Shown: positions 7,341 to 17,153 of the stretch, in pieces | Layout: every line of letters begins with the position of its first letter | How positions within the stretch are numbered: position 1 is the stretch's first letter | NCBI GenBank assembly: GCA_017466325.1 | Contig: JAFTUK010000023.1 | Location: 1 to 32,538, forward strand | Direction: 5' to 3' | Length of the DNA stretch: 32,538 bases | Source: Bacteroidaceae bacterium | GTDB taxonomy: Bacteria > Bacteroidota > Bacteroidia > Bacteroidales > Bacteroidaceae | The notes under the pieces: generated by a model | The model's database searches: none | What the model was told of the DNA's origin: nothing | What the model saw: only the letters and a program-made list of their open reading frames with translations | Program-made: the position numbers and the translations under genes

Positions 7341-8402
7341 ATGAGCAGCATGAATTATTGCCTGATTCTGGCTGGGGGAATAGGCCAGAGATTATGGCCC
7401 ATTAGTCGCAGTGCCAAGCCCAAACAGTTTTTGGACTTGTTTGGTGCAGGACGTACGATGCTCCAGCAGACTTACGACCGGGTATCGCGTTTCATAGACC
7501 ACGACAATATATATGTAAGCACCAATGTACAATATCTTCCTTTGGTGTACGAACAGTTGCCTCAGGTGGACGATATGCATATTCTTGAAGAGCCTCTCAG
7601 ACGCGGTACCATGGCTTCCGTTGCATGGGGTATGTCCATGATAACCAAGCGCGAACCGAAGGCGAGGGTATTGGTAACACCGTCTGACCAGCTTATCCTC
7701 CATGAAGATGATTATGTCCGTGACATGCTTGAAGGATTGGAGTTCGTTTCCGAACAGGGCAGTATGCTTGTGATGGGAGTTAAGGCCACACGTCCGGAGA
7801 CAGGATATGGCTACATCCAAAAGGGGGATGAGACCAATGAAAAGGGGATAAGCAAGGTAAAGACCTTCTCGGAAAAGCCTGCACGCGAGTTTGCAGAGAT
7901 GTTTGTGCGCGATGGCGACTTCCTGTGGAATACAGGTTTGCAGGTGTTCCGTGCGGATGTATTCCTGGATTCTGTATGCCGTATGGTTCCAGAATACCAG
8001 ATTGCCATTCCACGCATGATGTCCGATGCGGAAAGCGACGATGCCAGATTGATTCCTGAGGTGTTCCAGATGCTGCCAAACCTTAGTTTAGCGGTGGGGT
8101 TGCTTGAACGTGCCGATAATGTTTGTGTAAAGGAATGTTCATTCGGTTGGGCGGATATTGGAACATGGACGTCCATTCACGATGATTTGCCGGCAGATGC
8201 CAATGGCAATGTGCTTATGAACACCAAGGCTTATCTATATGAATGTAGCGACAATGTGATTCGCCTGCCCAATGGCAAGACTGTGGTCATAAAGGGGCTT
8301 CACGACTATGTGGTGGCAGAGGAGGGGGACATACTGATGATCTGTCCGCGCGAGGATGTGGCCACCATGCGTCGCATGCACACTGATACAAAGTTCATGT
8401 AG
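7341..8402 (+). CDS. manC: Mannose-1-phosphate guanylyltransferase
   Basis: This enzyme makes GDP-mannose from mannose-1-phosphate and GTP, feeding surface polysaccharide and GDP-fucose synthesis. The 353-residue protein has the nucleotidyltransferase signature ILAGGIGQRLWPISR near residues 9-23, then VTPSDQLI, FSEKPA and WNTGLQVF. It ends with the short left-handed helix region. There is no fused phosphomannose isomerase domain, so it is the single-domain form. ATG at 7341 was chosen because a GGAGGA Shine-Dalgarno-like sequence lies 7 bp upstream (7328-7333). An in-frame start at 7290 would overlap the promoter. It is single-gene and ends in a strong terminator shared with the convergent HIT gene. 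Confidence 0.95.
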   Translation: MSSMNYCLILAGGIGQRLWPISRSAKPKQFLDLFGAGRTMLQQTYDRVSRFIDHDNIYVSTNVQYLPLVYEQLPQVDDMHILEEPLRRGTMASVAWGMSMITKREPKARVLVTPSDQLILHEDDYVRDMLEGLEFVSEQGSMLVMGVKATRPETGYGYIQKGDETNEKGISKVKTFSEKPAREFAEMFVRDGDFLWNTGLQVFRADVFLDSVCRMVPEYQIAIPRMMSDAESDDARLIPEVFQMLPNLSLAVGLLERADNVCVKECSFGWADIGTWTSIHDDLPADANGNVLMNTKAYLYECSDNVIRLPNGKTVVIKGLHDYVVAEEGDILMICPREDVATMRRMHTDTKFM

Positions 8403-8448
8403 AAAAACAAAGCCGCGCCAGGGATATCACTGGCGCGGCCTTGTTTTT
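8403..8448. terminator. Bidirectional intrinsic terminator between manC and HIT gene
   Basis: Arms 8403-8421 and 8430-8448 form a GC-rich stem around CCGCGCCAG/CTGGCGCGG, extended by A-run and T-run pairing. The A-tract on the left and T-tract on the right let it terminate from both directions, fitting two convergent genes. Confidence 0.92.
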
Positions 8449-8464
8449 ATAACGGTGCATTGCG

Positions 8465-8854
8465 TTAGAATTGTGCACGGATGCTCTCGGCAATTTCGTT
8501 AAATTCCTCTGGAGTGAGTTCGAGATGAGGGTTGGTAAATCTCATGTCTGCCTCGCTCTGCATGGGGACAAGGTGTATGTGGGCATGGGGCACTTCCAGT
8601 CCCAAAACGCATTGCCCCACCTTTACGCATGGAATGGCCTTGCGGATTGCTACTGCCACCTTCTTGGCAAAGACCTGTAGGCCGGCAATCTCTTCGTCGC
8701 TCAGGTCGAAGATGTAGTCCACCTCGTGCTTGGGGATGACCAGAGTGTGCCCCTTCTGGAGGGGGCTGATGTCGAGGAAGGCGAAGTAGTTCTCGTCCTC
8801 GGCAATCTTGTAGCAGGGTATCTCGCCTGCCACTATGCGTGAAAAGATGCTCAT
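8465..8854 (-). CDS. HIT-family nucleotide-binding protein (histidine triad)
   Basis: HIT hydrolases cleave phosphoramidate or AMP-linked bonds; bacterial HinT-like members act on aminoacyl-adenylates and adenosine phosphoramidates. The 129-residue protein starts MSIFSRIVAGEIPCYKI. It contains FLDISPLQKGHTLVIPK in the middle and the catalytic triad HAHIHLVP near residues 97-104. The size is typical. Longer in-frame starts run into greA in another frame and are rejected. It begins only 2 bp after the greA stop codon, so the two are almost certainly one operon. The physiological substrate is unknown. Confidence 0.93.
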   Translation of the reverse strand: MSIFSRIVAGEIPCYKIAEDENYFAFLDISPLQKGHTLVIPKHEVDYIFDLSDEEIAGLQVFAKKVAVAIRKAIPCVKVGQCVLGLEVPHAHIHLVPMQSEADMRFTNPHLELTPEEFNEIAESIRAQF

Positions 8855-8856
8855 AA

Positions 8857-9327
8857 TCAGATGTCGTAACTGATGCTGGTAATCTCCAGTTGGATTTCTC
8901 CCTGAGGTACGCGGATGGTGGCTGTCTCGCCCACTTTTTTGCCGAGGAGGCCCTGGGCGATTGGAGTCTCCACACTGATCTTGCCGGCGCGGTGGTCTGC
9001 CTCGGTGGCGCTGACGATGGTGTACTTCATCTCCATGCCGTTGTTGGCGTTCTTCAATCCCACGGTAGCCATGATCTGCACGGAACTGGTGTCCATGTGG
9101 CGCGTGTCTATGATTTTTGCATCCAATATGGTTTGCTTCAGCAGTGCTATCTGGGTTTCCAGCTTGCTCTGCCATTCCTTTGCTGCATCGTATTCTGCAT
9201 TCTCGCTGAGATCACCTTTGTCGCGTGCCTCGGCAATTGCCGCACTGGCAGCGGGACGGTCCACGCTCTCCATGTGCTTGAGTTTTGCCACGAGATCGTC
9301 GTAGCCCTTTTGTGACATGTATGCCAT
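8857..9327 (-). CDS. greA: Transcription elongation factor GreA
   Basis: GreA rescues backtracked RNA polymerase by stimulating transcript cleavage through its secondary channel. The 156-residue protein has the N-terminal coiled coil with the tip motif DLSENAEY at about 39-46. This carries Asp39 and Glu42, the equivalents of the acidic pair that acts at the polymerase active site. The C-terminal FKBP-like domain has ETPIAQGLLGKKVGE. The start at 9327 gives the family's normal N-terminus (MAYMSQKGYDDL); Met at 9318 is an alternative. The frame stays open upstream, but only through the leader. It is followed at once by the HIT gene. Confidence 0.95.
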   Translation of the reverse strand: MAYMSQKGYDDLVAKLKHMESVDRPAASAAIAEARDKGDLSENAEYDAAKEWQSKLETQIALLKQTILDAKIIDTRHMDTSSVQIMATVGLKNANNGMEMKYTIVSATEADHRAGKISVETPIAQGLLGKKVGETATIRVPQGEIQLEITSISYDI

Positions 9328-9475
9328 GTTGTTGTATTTGTTTGTTTGGTTATTATTATTGTTGTTCTGTCTCCGTGTGGCGGTGGTGCCTTTTTTGAAG
9401 ACCGCAAAATAAAAGAATTCCAACCTTTCGGTCAGAACCCTTAATCGGTATCGGTCTGTTTTCAGAATTGCAGTG
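9328..9475 (-). other. Long untranslated leader of greA
   Basis: The predicted transcription start at about 9469 leaves a leader of about 140 nt before the greA ATG. Its last 40 nt are almost free of G (A/C/T only, many AAC and AAT triplets) and so should be unstructured next to the start codon. A small hairpin with a GAAA loop (GACC-GAAA-GGTT on the minus strand) lies near 9430-9445. No known riboswitch is recognised. Confidence 0.45.
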
Positions 9476-9505
9476 CAAAGGTATAACATTAAAATGAATA
9501 AACAA
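9476..9505 (-). promoter_or_regulatory. Bacteroidota-type promoter for greA-HIT
   Basis: On the minus strand, TTG (9503-9505) and TACCTTTG (9476-9483) are separated by 19 bp. It is divergent from the pnp promoter about 85 bp away. Confidence 0.7.
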
Positions 9506-9588
9506 CCATTATGCCTCTAAATTGTTCTCTTTTGACCTTTTTTAAGGAATTGTTGTATATATATAATAATGTATATAAGACTTTTTCG

Positions 9589-9596
9589 TATCTTTG
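9589..9596 (+). promoter_or_regulatory. -7 element (TATCTTTG) for pnp
   Basis: The -7 match is good, but the -33 region has no TTG. Instead, an AT-only tract with two TGTATAT copies lies at 9554-9576. The predicted start is about 9603, leaving about 37 nt before the ATG. Confidence 0.6.
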
Positions 9597-9639
9597 CATG
9601 GATAAAGACGTTTTTTATACACACAATCGAAACAAGAAG

Positions 9640-11925
9640 ATGAATGTAATTACAAAGACTGTGTCTCTGCCTGATGGACGTACCATCAGCATCGAGACCG
9701 GAAAGTTGGCCAAACAAGCCGATGGTGCCGTGATGTTGCGTATGAACAACACCGTGCTCCTGGCCACTGTTTGCGGTGCCAAGGACGCTGTTCCCGGCAC
9801 AGATTTCATGCCTTTGCAGGTAGAGTATCGCGAGAAGTACAGTGCAGCCGGCCGTTTCCCCGGCGGTTTCACCAAGCGCGAGGGTAAGGCTAACGACGAC
9901 GAGATTCTGACCTGTCGTCTGGTGGACCGTGCCCTGCGTCCCTTGTTCCCCAGCGATTACCATGCCGAGGTTTATGTTAACGTGATTCTCTACTCCGCTG
10001 ATGGCGTGGATATGCCCGATGCCTTGGCAGGTTTTGCCGCCAGTGCCGCATTGAGCTGCAGCGACATTCCCTTTGACGGTCCTATCAGCGAGGTTCGCGT
10101 AGCCCGTATCAACGGCGAATATGTCATCAACCCTACCTTTGCCCAGTTGGAGAAGGCCGATATGGACCTCATGGTAGGTGCCACCGAGGAGAATATCATG
10201 ATGGTAGAGGGCGAGATGAAGGAAGTGAGCGAGCAGGATCTGCTCGGTGCTTTGAAGGCTGCCCACGAGGCCATAAAGCCCATGTGTCAGTTGCAGAAGG
10301 AACTGGCCAAGGAACTGGGTACCGACGTGAAGCGCGAGTACTGCCACGAGGTTAACGACGAGGAACTGCGCGAGCAGGTGAAGGCTGCCTGCTATCAGCC
10401 CGCCTACGACGTTACCAAGCAGGCTCTGGAGAAGCATGCGCGCGCCGAGGCTTTTGAGAAGATCCGCGAGGACTTCAAACTGGAGTATGCTGCCGCACAT
10501 CCCGAACTGACCGACGACGAGTTGGCCGAGAAGAACGCTCTGGTGGACCGTTACTACCACGATGTGGAGAAGGACGCCATGCGTCGTTGCATCCTGGATG
10601 AGGGTATCCGTCTGGACGGCCGTAAGACCACAGACATCCGCCCCATCTGGTGTGAGGTAAGTCCCCTGCCCATGCCTCACGGCAGTGCTATCTTCACACG
10701 TGGCGAGACTCAGTCGCTGAGCACCACCACTTTGGGTACCAAGCTCGACGAGAAGATGGTGGACAACGTGCTGGATAAGAGCTATATGCGCTTCCTGCTG
10801 CACTACAACTTCCCTCCCTTCTCTACTGGTGAGGCCAAGGCACAGCGCGGCATAGGCCGTCGTGAAATCGGTCACGGCCATCTGGCATGGCGTGGCCTGA
10901 AGGGTCAGATTCCTGCCGACTATCCTTACACTGTTCGTGTGGTAAGTGATATTCTGGAGAGTAACGGTTCAAGTTCTATGGCCACCGTATGTGCCGGCTG
11001 TCTGTCTCTGATGGACGCTGGTGTGCCCATCAAGGCTCCCGTCAGCGGTATTGCCATGGGGCTGATCAAGAACCCCGGTGAGGACAAGTACGCAGTGCTG
11101 TCCGATATCCTTGGCGACGAGGACCACTTGGGCGATATGGACTTCAAGACCACAGGTACTCCCAAAGGTCTTACAGCAACCCAGATGGACATCAAGTGCG
11201 ATGGTCTCTCCTATGAGATTCTGGAGCAGGCTCTGATGCAGGCCAAGGCCGGTCGTGAGCACATCCTGGGCGAGATGATGAAGACTCTGTCCGAACCTCG
11301 TGCCGAGTTGAAGCCCCACGTTCCACGCATTGAGCAGATTATCATTCCCAAGGAGTTCATCGGTGCTGTCATCGGTCCTGGCGGTAAGATTATCCAGGGC
11401 ATGCAGGAGGATACCGGTGCTGTCATCACCATCGATGAGGAAGACGGCGTAGGCAAGGTGCAGGTATCCGGTTCCAGCAAGGCCGTCATCGATGCCGCCA
11501 TGAGCAAGATCAAGGCCATCGTTGCCGTTCCCGAGATTGGCGAGGTGTACGAGGGTACTGTACGTTCAGTAATGCCTTATGGCTGCTTCGTTGAGTTCAT
11601 GCCCGGCAAGGATGGTCTGCTGCACATCAGCGAGATAGACTGGAAGCGTCTGGAGACCGTGGAAGAGGCTGGAATCAAGGAGGGTGACAAGCTGCAGGTA
11701 AAACTCCTGGAGATTGACCCCAAGACCGGTAAGTTCAAACTTTCTCGCCGTGTTCTCATAGAGAAGCCCGAGGGTTATGTGGAGCGCGAGCGTCGTCCCC
11801 GTCCCGAGCGCCCCGAGCGTCCCATGCGTGGCGACCGCCCCATACGCGGTGAAAGAGGTGAGCGTGGCGAGCGTCGTCCTCGTCCCAACTTCGGACATAA
11901 CGAGAATAGCGAAAGCGCAGAATAA
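9640..11925 (+). CDS. pnp: Polyribonucleotide nucleotidyltransferase (PNPase)
   Basis: PNPase is the phosphate-dependent 3'-5' exoribonuclease of the RNA degradosome. The 761-residue protein has two RNase PH domains (about 10-145 and 325-545) around an alpha-helical middle. A KH domain with the GPGGK loop follows (about 565-615), then an S1 domain starting GEVYEGTV near residue 634. The first PH domain has [10 protein letters not shown], and the second has the catalytic-side GDED and MDFK. After the S1 domain is a tail of about 50 residues, rich in Arg, Pro, Glu and Gly with RPERPERP and [11 protein letters not shown] repeats, unlike the E. coli tail. ATG at 9640 gives the normal start; an open frame back to 9511 crosses the promoter and is rejected. 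Confidence 0.97.
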   Translation: MNVITKTVSLPDGRTISIETGKLAKQADGAVMLRMNNTVLLATVCGAKDAVPGTDFMPLQVEYREKYSAAGRFPGGFTKREGKANDDEILTCRLVDRALRPLFPSDYHAEVYVNVILYSADGVDMPDALAGFAASAALSCSDIPFDGPISEVRVARINGEYVINPTFAQLEKADMDLMVGATEENIMMVEGEMKEVSEQDLLGALKAAHEAIKPMCQLQKELAKELGTDVKREYCHEVNDEELREQVKAACYQPAYDVTKQALEKHARAEAFEKIREDFKLEYAAAHPELTDDELAEKNALVDRYYHDVEKDAMRRCILDEGIRLDGRKTTDIRPIWCEVSPLPMPHGSAIFTRGETQSLSTTTLGTKLDEKMVDNVLDKSYMRFLLHYNFPPFSTGEAKAQRGIGRREIGHGHLAWRGLKGQIPADYPYTVRVVSDILESNGSSSMATVCAGCLSLMDAGVPIKAPVSGIAMGLIKNPGEDKYAVLSDILGDEDHLGDMDFKTTGTPKGLTATQMDIKCDGLSYEILEQALMQAKAGREHILGEMMKTLSEPRAELKPHVPRIEQIIIPKEFIGAVIGPGGKIIQGMQEDTGAVITIDEEDGVGKVQVSGSSKAVIDAAMSKIKAIVAVPEIGEVYEGTVRSVMPYGCFVEFMPGKDGLLHISEIDWKRLETVEEAGIKEGDKLQVKLLEIDPKTGKFKLSRRVLIEKPEGYVERERRPRPERPERPMRGDRPIRGERGERGERRPRPNFGHNENSESAE

Positions 11926-11979
11926 TTAATTTCTGCACATACTTCATATTCCGAGGATGTGTAGGTGTATATGATAATG

Positions 11980-12012
11980 GTTGGGGCGGCGTTAGGTCGG
12001 CCCAACTTTTTT
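11980..12012 (+). terminator. Intrinsic terminator of pnp
   Basis: Arms 11980-11990 and 11996-12006 pair at 9 of 11 positions around a 5-nt loop, and are followed by six T. It lies 55 bp past the pnp stop codon. Confidence 0.75.
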
Positions 12013-12091
12013 CTATCTTAGTGGATGAGTCGCTAATGCAGTGTTACGTGGCCTGCTGTGTTACGTACCAATAGTTTTATAATTATATCGT

Positions 12092-12130
12092 ACCGCAACA
12101 CATCATGTAGGCGAGGTGTTGCGGTTTTGT
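12092..12130 (+). terminator. Second terminator-like hairpin
   Basis: Perfect 10-bp arms (ACCGCAACAC at 12092-12101 and GTGTTGCGGT at 12116-12125) enclose a 14-nt loop and are followed by TTTGTTT. It may be a backup for pnp or end a small RNA beginning after the first terminator. Confidence 0.6.
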
Positions 12131-12187
12131 TTTAGGTCCAGTTTCATGGTCTGCGGTTTGTGTTCTATGTGGACCCTTGCCGAGCCG

Positions 12188-12260
12188 TCGGTGGCGGTAA
12201 AATGAGCCGCCCTCGGCGATAAAGTTCACCGCCAGTGGCGATTCATTTTACCGCCACCGA
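12188..12260. repeat. Three-way palindrome: 18-bp perfect arms enclosing two mini-hairpins
   Basis: The outer arms 12188-12205 and 12243-12260 are perfect 18-nt reverse complements. The 37-nt interior holds two 4-bp, 3-nt-loop hairpins of the same plan, CGCC-CTC-GGCG at 12209-12219 and CGCC-AGT-GGCG at 12230-12240. RNA or single-stranded DNA from it would fold as a Y-shaped three-way junction. No T-run follows, so it is not a standard terminator. Confidence 0.85.
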
Positions 12261-12304
12261 TAACAAAAGTCGCCGCTTGTATGAGTAACATTGCGGTGTC
12301 GCTA

Positions 12305-12347
12305 TCAAATAAAAATGGCAGGAAGAGACTTTGCTGTTCTTCCTGCC
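12305..12347 (-). terminator. Intrinsic terminator of gyrB
   Basis: Perfect 10-bp arms (12317-12326 and 12338-12347, GGCAGGAAGA type) with an 11-nt loop are followed on the minus strand by ATTTTTATTT. It lies 23 bp past the gyrB stop codon. Confidence 0.9.
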
Positions 12348-12370
12348 TGATTATGGTGTTTAGTAAAGGT

Positions 12371-14356
<1,986 letters not shown>

Positions 14357-14377
14357 TTAATGTCTTATATACGGGTA

Positions 14378-14385
14378 CAAAGATA
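14378..14385 (-). promoter_or_regulatory. -7 element (TATCTTTG) for gyrB
   Basis: A TAnnTTTG match lies 28 bp upstream of the gyrB ATG on the minus strand. No TTTG is seen 19-21 bp upstream, but a T-tract (minus strand) directly precedes the element. The predicted start is about 14371. Confidence 0.55.
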
Positions 14386-14476
14386 CAAAAAAAACGTGAG
14401 AATGTGGATGTTGTGTGCTGACTTTTTTGTGTTTCCAGACAGATAAAGACGGCGCTGTATGCAGACTGTCAGATAC

Positions 14477-14506
14477 AGAAAACGGCCTCCTGTGCAGGAA
14501 GCCGTT
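14477..14506 (-). terminator. Terminator of rpsT
   Basis: Arms 14481-14492 and 14495-14506 form a 12-bp GC-rich stem with one G-U pair in one orientation, around a 2-nt turn. TTTTCTG follows on the minus strand. It lies 36 bp after the rpsT stop codon. The T-run is short. Confidence 0.7.
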
Positions 14507-14541
14507 ATATTTTTCTGTCTTGAAAAGAGAATCTTGCTTGA

Positions 14542-14796
14542 TTAACCCAACTTCTGGATGTGGTGAGCCAATTTGCTCTTCAGGTTAGAAGCCTTGTTCT
14601 TGTGGATGATGTTAATCTTGGCCAACTTGTCCAGAGCCTTCTGAACGCTGGGGTACATCTCGATAGCTGCTGCCTTGTCTGTAGTGGCACGCAACTTGCG
14701 TACAGCATTACGCATGGTCTTGGCGTAATATCTGTTGTGGAGTCTTCTCTTCTGCTCCTGACGGATTCTCTTTAAAGATGACTTGTGGTTTGCCAT
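14542..14796 (-). CDS. rpsT: 30S ribosomal protein S20
   Basis: This 84-residue basic protein begins [20 protein letters not shown], the typical S20 start. It binds 16S rRNA as a helical bundle in the body of the small subunit. [15 protein letters not shown] and [18 protein letters not shown] follow, with the usual spread of lysines and arginines. The length is normal. It lies 32 bp downstream of tRNA-Glu on the same strand, and no TAnnTTTG element lies between them, so the two probably share the promoter at 14955-14985, as is seen for rpsT in other Bacteroidales. Confidence 0.97.
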   Translation of the reverse strand: MANHKSSLKRIRQEQKRRLHNRYYAKTMRNAVRKLRATTDKAAAIEMYPSVQKALDKLAKINIIHKNKASNLKSKLAHHIQKLG

Positions 14797-14828
14797 GTCT
14801 TACTTAATCTATTTCTTTTTTACTTTTG

Positions 14829-14900
14829 TAGTCCCTAGGAGAGTCGAACTCCTCTTTAGAGAATGAAAATCTCTCGTCCTAACCGATAGACGAAGGGACC
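14829..14900 (-). tRNA. tRNA-Glu (anticodon TTC)
   Basis: A 72-nt cloverleaf on the minus strand has acceptor arms GGTCCCT and AGGGACT (first pair G-U). The anticodon stem GAGAG/CTCTC has a loop carrying TTC. The T arm has GGAGTTCGACTCTCC. CCA is not encoded. It lies just upstream of rpsT. Confidence 0.94.
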
Positions 14901-14954
14901 TTACCTTCGGCTTTTATGCCAGTGCTCAAACGGCGTTGTTCCGATTTTGCGGTG

Positions 14955-14985
14955 CAAAGGTACGCTGATTCTTTGAATTGACAAA
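14955..14985 (-). promoter_or_regulatory. Bacteroidota-type promoter for tRNA-Glu and rpsT
   Basis: On the minus strand, TTTG (14982-14985) and TACCTTTG (14955-14962) are separated by 19 bp, close to consensus. The predicted start is about 14948, some 48 nt before tRNA-Glu. Confidence 0.8.
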
Positions 14986-15047
14986 ATATTTTCGTGGAAA
15001 AATGCACATAATGGCGTAATTTTTATGAATTTGCCTCCTCTTAATGC

Positions 15048-15055
15048 TATTTTTG
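15048..15055 (+). promoter_or_regulatory. -7 element (TATTTTTG) for recO
   Basis: A TAnnTTTG match lies 33 bp upstream of the recO ATG. The -33 region has no good TTG at the right spacing. The predicted start is about 15062. Confidence 0.5.
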
Positions 15056-15088
15056 GGTAAATTCGCATAAACAATATCCATCAAGTAC

Positions 15089-15811
15089 ATGCAAGCGACA
15101 AAAGGCATTGTGTTGAGGACAATACGCTATAGTGACAGTCGTATCATAGTATCTCTTTTTACAGAGCATTATGGTATGTTGTCTGCCGCTGTACGGCTGC
15201 CAAGGGGAGGGCGCTCTGGAGGCAGAAGCGCCTTGTGGCAGACGCTGAATGTTGTGGAGGTGAGTGTGGATTATCGTCCGTCAAATGATTTGCAGAAGAT
15301 ATCCGAGGTTTCCATTTCCACACCATGGATAGAACTGCCCTATCATCCGGTAAAGGCTTCCATATCCATGTTCTTGGGTGATTTCCTTTACCATAGCCTC
15401 AGAGGTGAAGGGGAGAACCGCCCCCTATTCTCTTTTCTCTATAATTCCCTTCGTTGGCTTGATGAGGCAGATGGAGGTGTAGCCAACTTCCATTTGTTGC
15501 TGATGATAAGAATGACCAGATTCCTGGGTATATGGCCCGGTATGGATGGTTATGGCAGAAATATGGTATACGACATGAAGGCAGCCTGCTTCTCTGCTGT
15601 TCTGCCTGAGCATGGCCAGTATCTTGAGGCAGGGGATGCCATGTGGATTCCTCTGTTATTGAAGATGGACTATTCGCAGATGCACAGGCTTAGGATGACA
15701 AGAAACGAACGATGGCACATGCTGGATGTACTGCTGAGGTACTACCGTTTGCATGTGCCATCGTTCGGTGAGTTGCAGAGTGTTGAGATTCTGCGTGAAC
15801 TGTTCTCTTAG
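15089..15811 (+). CDS. recO: DNA repair protein RecO
   Basis: RecO loads RecA onto SSB-coated DNA with RecR (RecFOR pathway) and can anneal single strands. The 240-residue protein starts with the OB-fold typical of the family: GIVLRTIRYSDSRIIVSLFT, then YGMLSAAVRLPRGG. The helical C-terminal domain follows (for example FLYHSLRGEGENRPLFSFLY). The Cys4 zinc motif of some RecO proteins is absent, as is common in Bacteroidetes. The length is normal. It runs convergent to ftsZ, and the two genes end within 55 bp, with the dispersed palindrome filling the gap. Confidence 0.92.
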   Translation: MQATKGIVLRTIRYSDSRIIVSLFTEHYGMLSAAVRLPRGGRSGGRSALWQTLNVVEVSVDYRPSNDLQKISEVSISTPWIELPYHPVKASISMFLGDFLYHSLRGEGENRPLFSFLYNSLRWLDEADGGVANFHLLLMIRMTRFLGIWPGMDGYGRNMVYDMKAACFSAVLPEHGQYLEAGDAMWIPLLLKMDYSQMHRLRMTRNERWHMLDVLLRYYRLHVPSFGELQSVEILRELFS

Positions 15812-15814
15812 TTG

Positions 15815-15870
15815 TTTATCCCCAATTGCCCATTAGACTGTTACGCGCTAATGACCGATTTTGGTTTATC
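15815..15870. repeat. Palindrome, copy 2 of dispersed repeat (recO-ftsZ)
   Basis: Positions 15831-15868 match copy 1 (3822-3859) at 34 of 38 bases with no gap. The inner hairpin (CATTAG, 11-nt loop, CTAATG) is kept, but the outer left arm is diverged, so pairing is weaker than in copy 1. An 8-bp direct repeat GTTTATCC flanks it (15814-15821 and 15864-15871). The right end provides the ftsZ stop codon (TAA on the minus strand at 15868-15866). Confidence 0.8.
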
Positions 15871-17125
15871 CGATGCAGTCGCTCTTCAATCGGTTCAGGT
15901 CTTCCTTGGTGCGACGGCAAGTTGGAGTGGCATCAACGCGGGATATGATGTCGTCGTTGTCCATGTTGTCAGGAGTATAGATGAAGATGTTGCGGTGGCG
16001 CCGTTTTGTCGTATTTTTGCCGTCGGAATAATAAATTCCTATCAGATCCTCGCGGTGTTCCTTGAGTTCCTTGTCCTCTTCGCTTACCCTTATGCTTGCC
16101 TCTTCCTGATGTGTGCTCATACCACTTATGTTCTGGAGGCCGAAACCGGTGGCGAGCAGGGTTATCTTTACCTTGCTGCCAAGGGTGGAGTCGGTAGCAA
16201 GGCCCCACTTTGTTTCCACATCGTGACGGAACTTGCCCATGAAGTCGTGTATCTCATTCATTTCCTCCATCATGAGTGAACTGTGATCGTCGTCGGCGCA
16301 GAAGTTGATGTTGAGCAGTACCTTTTTGGAGTTGAAGATGTCGTTGTGGTTCAGCAGTGGAGAGTTGAGGGCTTCCTTGATGGCCTTGGTGACGCGGTTT
16401 TCGCCTTCACCGTATCCTGTGCTCATGATGGCTACACCACCATCCTTCAATACGGTGGTGACGTCCTCGAAGTCCAGATTCATGATACCGTGCATGGTGA
16501 TGATTTCCGCAATGCTCTTGGCGGCAATGGTCAGTGTGTCGTCGGCCTTTGCAAAAGCGTTGATGACGGTAAGTTCGGGGTATATCTCGCGCAGGCGCTC
16601 GTTGTTGATTACCAGCAGGGCGTCGACGTGCTTTGAAATCTCCTCCACACCGTCAAGAGCCTGGTTTATCTTCTTGATGCCTTCAAATCTGAAGGGTATT
16701 GTCACAATGCCTACAGTCAATATGCCTGCTTCCTTGGCGCATCGGGCAATGATAGGTGCGGCTCCGGTACCTGTGCCACCGCCCATTCCGGCTGTGATGA
16801 AGACCATGCGTGTTCCGTCGTTAAGCATTTCCTTGATGGCATCAATGCTTTCCTCGGCTATCTTGCGTGCTTTCTCGGGCCTGTTGCCTGCCCCAAGTCC
16901 GCATCCGAGTTGTAGATGGTTGGGTACGGCCGAATCCTCGAGTGCCTTCTTGTCGGTATTGCAGACCACATAGGACACATCATGTATGCCCTCGCGGTAC
17001 ATGTGATTGACTGCATTGCCGCCACCGCCACCTACGCCGATGACCTTGATGATACAGTTGTTTGTCTTTGGTAGATCTACGATAGGAAGACCCAAATCGA
17101 AATTAATATCTTGCTGGTTGTCCAT
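15866..17125 (-). CDS. ftsZ: Cell division protein FtsZ
   Basis: FtsZ is the tubulin-like GTPase that forms the division ring. The 419-residue protein has the nucleotide-binding start VIGVGGGGGNAVNHM at about 28-42 and the tubulin signature GGGTGTGAAP at 115-124. The T7 loop region follows, with later conserved blocks through NINFCADDDHSS. A short linker leads to the C-terminal peptide (DDIISRVDATPTCRRTK), which should dock FtsA. The Cys in PTCRR is at a position often aromatic in relatives. It is the last gene of the dcw cluster, 28 bp after ftsA, and its stop codon lies in the dispersed palindrome. Confidence 0.98.
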   Translation of the reverse strand: MDNQQDINFDLGLPIVDLPKTNNCIIKVIGVGGGGGNAVNHMYREGIHDVSYVVCNTDKKALEDSAVPNHLQLGCGLGAGNRPEKARKIAEESIDAIKEMLNDGTRMVFITAGMGGGTGTGAAPIIARCAKEAGILTVGIVTIPFRFEGIKKINQALDGVEEISKHVDALLVINNERLREIYPELTVINAFAKADDTLTIAAKSIAEIITMHGIMNLDFEDVTTVLKDGGVAIMSTGYGEGENRVTKAIKEALNSPLLNHNDIFNSKKVLLNINFCADDDHSSLMMEEMNEIHDFMGKFRHDVETKWGLATDSTLGSKVKITLLATGFGLQNISGMSTHQEEASIRVSEEDKELKEHREDLIGIYYSDGKNTTKRRHRNIFIYTPDNMDNDDIISRVDATPTCRRTKEDLNRLKSDCIG

Positions 17126-17153
17126 ATTTGTGATAGCTTAGAGGGTGTTGTTT

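Larger units (their letters stand above)
11926..12370. other. Non-coding region between convergent pnp and gyrB
   Basis: This 445-bp stretch has no credible protein gene. It contains the pnp terminator (11980-12012), a second terminator-like hairpin (12092-12130), a three-way palindrome (12188-12260) and the gyrB terminator (12305-12347). The part between the first two terminators (12014-12091) holds two copies of GTGTTACGT 16 bp apart (12043 and 12059). No TAnnTTTG promoter is seen there. Confidence 0.7.

Noticed and set aside
9511-9639. Upstream 43-codon extension of pnp
   Set aside because: It covers the -7 element at 9589-9596, so it cannot be translated from that promoter.
12136-12175. 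GGTCCA / TGGACC inverted pair
   Set aside because: Only 6 bp with a 29-nt loop; likely chance.
15812-16279. Plus-strand open frame after recO
   Set aside because: It begins inside the dispersed palindrome and then reads the antisense of ftsZ.
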